Below, piece by piece: positions 7,281 through 10,082 of a DNA stretch of 10,082 nt (position 1 is its first letter; each line of letters opens with the position of its first letter). The stretch covers positions 1 through 10,082 of the forward strand of contig DATCIR010000277.1 of assembly GCA_036507695.1 (NCBI GenBank), given 5' to 3'. The notes beneath the pieces were generated by a model. It made no database searches, was not told the origin of the DNA, and saw nothing but the letters and a program-made list of their open reading frames with translations. Source of the stretch: JAKEGK01 sp036507695. Its GTDB lineage: Bacteria > Pseudomonadota > Gammaproteobacteria > SZUA-152. The position numbers were made by a program, and so were the translations under genes.

Positions 7281-8402
7281 ATGCATAACGTGCAGGTTCG
7301 TGGGTCCATTTGGCGTCAATCCAATGAGGCTTGCCAGGCGCTGACGGTGTTGGTTCGATTTGGCTTGTTGATTTTGCTGTGGGGAATGCAAAGCGTAGCC
7401 GTTGCGGCGGCATTAATCGGCAAGCATGTCCATCCGGTTAACCCGCCGGATAACCGCTGCCGCTCCTGTCATACGCAAGACAACGATATTGTGGAAGCCG
7501 CCGCCGGTGACCCATCAAAGTGCGGTAGCTGTCACGAGTTTAAAGCGGCGGCAAAAAGCCAGACTTTGGCCCGGAAGGAGTCATCGCAACTTAAACAGGG
7601 AGCGGTTACGCCAAGCGTAAAATTGCCGGCCGATGCCGGTATGCGCTTTCCCCTGTACTACCACAACAATTACCACGACAATTACCAAAACAGCCGGTTG
7701 GGTGACGCCCCCAATGAAATGGTGTTAATTCCGGCGGGAGAATTCATTATGGGGAGTGACAAGCGGTTGCCTGACGAAGGACCGCAACACAGGGTGGTGT
7801 TGAACGCTTTTTATATTGATGTCCATGAAGTGACTAATTTGCAGTACCAGAAATTTAACGACCAAACCCGGCGGCGTTCGCCCGCCCATTTTCGCAATCG
7901 AGCCTTTCCGCAAGGCAAGGCGGATCATCCGGTCACCCAGGTTTCCTGGGAAGACGCCGATGCCTACTGTCAATGGGCCGGTAAACGCTTGCCCACCGAT
8001 CAGGAATGGGAGAAAGCGGCGCGTGGCACCGACGGCAGAACTTTTCCCTGGGGCAATGATTTCGACGCAAGAAACGCCAATACACCATTACGCTGGCAAC
8101 AGATCGGCGCAACGGGTGACACCACGCCGGTTGGCGCATTCGCGGGCGGTGTAAGCCCCTATGGTGTGTATGATATGAGTGGCAACGTGTGGGAGTGGAC
8201 CGCGTCCTGGTATCAGGCCTATCCGAACAACCAGGCGCCTTCCGAGAGTTATGGCGAACGCTATAAAACCTTAAAAGGCGGGTCCTGGTTTGATTGTTCT
8301 TTTTATAACTGTGGAATTTCCGCGCCGGCATTTAACCGGGCGTTTTTTTCCATACACACGAAAAACGACAGTTTTGGATTTCGTTGTGCTAAGGATGTGT
8401 AA
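7281..8402 (+). CDS. Exported di-CxxCH protein with FGE/SUMF1-like C-terminal domain
   Basis: This 373-aa protein has two parts. Residues 24-45 form a hydrophobic segment ending AVAAA that looks like a signal peptide or anchor. CRSCH (60-64) and CGSCH (81-85) then follow, with His49 and His51 upstream as possible axial ligands; these are c-type haem attachment motifs, so export is expected. After a polar linker rich in His, Asn and Tyr near 125-136, an FGE-sulfatase/SUMF1-EgtB-PvdO type domain runs from Met147 (MVLIPAG, then IMGS) to the end. It includes AGKRLP (233-238), EWEKAARGT, FPWGN, GNVWEW (301-306), GGSW (333-336) and a terminal FGFRC. Cys339 and Cys344 have the C-x4-C spacing of the FGE copper cysteines but sit one residue further from GGS, so true FGE activity is doubtful. 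The start is the first ATG after an in-frame stop at 7269-7271; no Shine-Dalgarno is visible. The substrate is unknown. It probably forms an operon with the next gene. Confidence 0.85.
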   Translation: MHNVQVRGSIWRQSNEACQALTVLVRFGLLILLWGMQSVAVAAALIGKHVHPVNPPDNRCRSCHTQDNDIVEAAAGDPSKCGSCHEFKAAAKSQTLARKESSQLKQGAVTPSVKLPADAGMRFPLYYHNNYHDNYQNSRLGDAPNEMVLIPAGEFIMGSDKRLPDEGPQHRVVLNAFYIDVHEVTNLQYQKFNDQTRRRSPAHFRNRAFPQGKADHPVTQVSWEDADAYCQWAGKRLPTDQEWEKAARGTDGRTFPWGNDFDARNANTPLRWQQIGATGDTTPVGAFAGGVSPYGVYDMSGNVWEWTASWYQAYPNNQAPSESYGERYKTLKGGSWFDCSFYNCGISAPAFNRAFFSIHTKNDSFGFRCAKDV

Positions 8403-8429
8403 ATCACAATGACCTTGAGTCTATAAATT

Positions 8430-9314
8430 ATGGTGGATAACAATCTAACAACCACGTTTCGCCGGCATTGGCTGTGGGCGGTTATGATTTGTATTATTGT
8501 TGCCGCGGCAGTGTTCGCCGCCTACAAGTCCGGGTCAAAACCGGTAACGGCAACGTCCGGCTCCACCGCTCCGGCGGCGGATGTTGCGCTGGATGTTATG
8601 GTATTGATTCCCGCCGGCGCGTTTATTATGGGCAGTAATGATGTGGATGCCAGCGGAAAATCCCAGGAATCCGGATTTGATGAACCCTTGTATCTGAATG
8701 AACATCCGAAGCGTAAAGTCGTGGTTGACGCCTTTTATATCGACAAGTATGACGTGACTAGTGGGCAATTCAAAAAGTATTTACGCAAACTGCGCAAGTA
8801 TACGGATGCGCAAATCGATATGCTGATCGAACGTTTACAGCTGCAGCAGGACAATTTGCCGGTGCGTAACATCACGTGGTTTAAGGCCGATGAATACTGC
8901 CGCGCTGCCGGCAAACGGTTGCCCAGCGAGGCGGAATGGGAGAAGGCCGCGCGGGGCACGGATGGCCGCGAATATCCGTGGGGGAATGAGTGGCATGCCG
9001 AGTATTTAAATGGCGGACAGGGAGAGTCCGATTTGACCCCGGTAGGCAGTTATGAAGATGGCAAGTCACCGTATGGGATTTATGACATGGCCGGCAATGT
9101 TATGGAGTGGACCGCGGATTGGTATGAAGCCTATCCAGGCGCGGAGTACCAAAGCTCAAACTATGGCAAGAAACACCGGGTTGCGCGGGGTGGCAGTTGG
9201 AGTACCGCAGGGCGATACACGTCTGCGCAATATTTCAGGGTTGCGTACCGGTTTAATTTTCCACCTAACCAGGCGTTCAACGATGTCGGATTCCGTTGCG
9301 CCAGGAAAGCATGA
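8430..9314 (+). CDS. Membrane-anchored FGE/SUMF1-like domain protein, paralogue of the upstream gene
   Basis: This 294-aa protein has one transmembrane segment at about residues 14-32, preceded by two arginines (RRHWLW). An N-in topology with a periplasmic domain is therefore likely. After an Ala/Ser/Thr-rich linker the FGE-like domain begins at Met57 (MVLIPAG, then IMGSN) and reaches the C-terminus. Blocks shared with the neighbouring paralogue are AFYID, AGKRLP (160-165), EWEKAARGTDGR, YPWGN, SPYGIYDM, GNVMEW (222-227), GGSW (254-257) and VGFRC. A charged helical insertion, rich in Lys, Arg and Leu, lies near 110-137. After GGSW there is no cysteine (STAGRYTSAQ), so the copper-binding cysteine pair of formylglycine-generating enzyme is absent and that activity is not expected. 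The domain may serve as a binding or scaffold partner. It starts 27 bases after the upstream stop, consistent with one transcript; the Shine-Dalgarno is weak. The function is unknown. Confidence 0.88.
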   Translation: MVDNNLTTTFRRHWLWAVMICIIVAAAVFAAYKSGSKPVTATSGSTAPAADVALDVMVLIPAGAFIMGSNDVDASGKSQESGFDEPLYLNEHPKRKVVVDAFYIDKYDVTSGQFKKYLRKLRKYTDAQIDMLIERLQLQQDNLPVRNITWFKADEYCRAAGKRLPSEAEWEKAARGTDGREYPWGNEWHAEYLNGGQGESDLTPVGSYEDGKSPYGIYDMAGNVMEWTADWYEAYPGAEYQSSNYGKKHRVARGGSWSTAGRYTSAQYFRVAYRFNFPPNQAFNDVGFRCARKA

Positions 9315-9355
9315 TTTTTTACTCTTACGAAACGTAATCCTGGGATTCCTAAATT

Positions 9356-9838
9356 ATGAGCGAACCAATCAGCAATAAGTGCGTTGTCACCTTTACCTAC
9401 CAGATACTGGATGAGCAAGGCAATATCATGGAGCATTCCGATTTGCCCATGGAATATATTCATGGAGTCTCCGGAACCATGTATCCAAAAGTGGAACAGG
9501 CCTTGGAAGGCAAGTTAGCTGGAGAAATGGTCGAAGTTAAATTGCCGCCCAAAGACGGTTTTGGAGAACACGATCCGAGCCTGACTTTTACCGATCAGAT
9601 TGATAATGTGCCCGAAGAATTTCGCTGGGTTGGCGCCAGGCCGGCATTTGAAGATGAAAATGGGGAAGTCATGGAGCTGGTGGTCAGCAAGATTGAAGGT
9701 GATCAGTTGACTGTTGACGCGAATCATCCCTTCGCCGGAAAAACCGTTACCTTTCGTGTCAAGGTTGTTAATGTGCGAAAAGCCTCGGACGCGGAACTGG
9801 CAGGTGGTGTGTTGCCCCAACCGGGGACTTTGCAGTAG
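9356..9838 (+). CDS. SlyD-like FKBP-type peptidyl-prolyl cis-trans isomerase
   Basis: This 160-aa protein belongs to the SlyD-type FKBP family of prolyl isomerase-chaperones. The order matches E. coli SlyD: a first FKBP strand (VVTFTYQILDEQGN), YIHGVSGTMYPKVEQALEG in place of the SlyD YLHGHGSLISGLETALEG, DGFGEHDP, an IF (insert-in-flap) chaperone domain at about 78-128, then NHPFAGKTVTFRVKVVNVRKAS closing the FKBP fold. The His/Cys/Asp-rich metal-binding tail that follows AHGH in E. coli SlyD is missing; the protein ends in a short Pro/Gly tail. Nickel delivery is therefore not expected. No signal peptide is seen, so it should be cytoplasmic. It lies 41 bases after the FGE-like pair, which allows co-transcription, but similar genes are common as stand-alone units in gammaproteobacteria, so the link may be incidental. 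The symbol slyD is not assigned because the tail is absent. Confidence 0.93.
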   Translation: MSEPISNKCVVTFTYQILDEQGNIMEHSDLPMEYIHGVSGTMYPKVEQALEGKLAGEMVEVKLPPKDGFGEHDPSLTFTDQIDNVPEEFRWVGARPAFEDENGEVMELVVSKIEGDQLTVDANHPFAGKTVTFRVKVVNVRKASDAELAGGVLPQPGTLQ

Positions 9839-9892
9839 CCGCTCAGCTTTTTTGGATTTATAAAACCCTAGCCCGCATTTCTCACCAGGATC

Positions 9893-10082
9893 GCGGGAGC
9901 AGGCCGCTCCCGCCCATCCATGGGCTCCGCGGCACTCGTACATCCTGTACATCGCGAAGGATTCGTGTTCGTAGGCGCCGCTCTGGAGCGACAAAATCGC
10001 CGGGAGCGATTTTGAACAGCTGCAAGCTGGCCCGCAGGGCGAAGCGCAGGGATGCGCTGAGTAAAGTCATAGCCGTAGCTAT
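9893..10082. repeat. Array of about ten short hairpins, probable dispersed palindromic repeat (continues past window)
   Basis: Nearly every base after 9893 falls in a small inverted repeat. Perfect stems are: 9893-9913 (GCGGGAGC, 8 bp, loop 5); 9913-9924 (CCCAT, 5 bp, loop 2); 9938-9950 (GTACA, 5 bp, loop 3); 9955-9965 (CGAA, 4 bp, loop 3); 9979-9990 (CGCTC, 5 bp, loop 2); 9992-10014 (CAAAATCGC, 9 bp, loop 5); 10017-10029 (CAGC, 4 bp, loop 5); 10030-10040 (GCCC, 4 bp, loop 3); 10043-10058 (AGCGCA, 6 bp, loop 4); and 10069-10082 (ATAGC, 5 bp, loop 4), which touches the window edge. Only one copy lies in the window, so calling it dispersed is inference from resemblance to REP/MITE-like intergenic palindromes of gammaproteobacteria. 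The 62-codon minus-strand ORF across it reads like repeat translation, not a protein. No T-run follows the stems, so it is not a standard terminator, though it may slow transcription or stabilise the 3' end of the upstream message. Confidence 0.6.

Noticed and set aside
8409..8426. Five-codon ORF between the two FGE-like genes
   Set aside because: Too short, no Shine-Dalgarno, and it does not overlap the downstream start.
9839..9870. Possible intrinsic terminator (T-run at 9848-9853) after the SlyD-like gene
   Set aside because: No GC-rich stem of useful length precedes the T-run. A terminator is expected here but cannot be supported by eye.
9882..10070. 62-codon minus-strand ORF after the SlyD-like gene
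   Set aside because: It lies almost wholly within the hairpin array, and its Arg/Pro/Ser-rich product is typical of translated palindromic repeats.
9893..10082. CRISPR array
   Set aside because: The palindromes differ from one another and there are no regularly spaced identical repeats with unique spacers.

Overview
The window comes from a gammaproteobacterium of moderate GC content, probably an environmental lineage with c-type cytochromes. The evidence is the conserved order lpxB-rnhB-dnaE-accA-tilS, a pattern known from Escherichia coli and its relatives, plus proteins that align along their length with the E. coli versions from memory. The genus cannot be fixed from the sequence. All recognised genes lie on the + strand.

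Region 1 (1-7238) is a housekeeping block. It holds the 3' end of lpxB (lipid A synthesis), then rnhB (RNase HII) overlapping it behind a strong Shine-Dalgarno. A 373-base gap without a recognisable gene follows. Next come dnaE (replicative polymerase alpha subunit, with an intact catalytic triad, a clamp-binding motif and a PHP domain that looks inactivated), accA (first committed step of fatty acid synthesis) and tilS (tRNA-Ile lysidine synthetase). The only oddity here is a four-unit 12-base tandem repeat just before accA, which ends in a tiny ORF overlapping the accA start.

Region 2 (7281-9838) is an accessory three-gene cluster and the most interesting part of the window. The first gene encodes an exported protein with two CxxCH haem-attachment motifs fused to a formylglycine-generating-enzyme-like (FGE/SUMF1/EgtB/PvdO) domain. 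The second encodes a paralogous FGE-like domain on a single N-terminal membrane anchor. The third encodes a SlyD-like FKBP prolyl isomerase without the metal-binding tail. The first paralogue has a C-x4-C pair near the place of the FGE copper cysteines, shifted by one residue. The second has no cysteine there. A plausible but unproven reading is a periplasmic redox or maturation module with one haem-linked subunit and one anchored subunit. The SlyD-like gene may merely be a neighbour.

Region 3 (9839-10082) has no credible gene. From about 9893 to the window edge it is an array of about ten short hairpins, which looks like a dispersed palindromic repeat that continues past the window.
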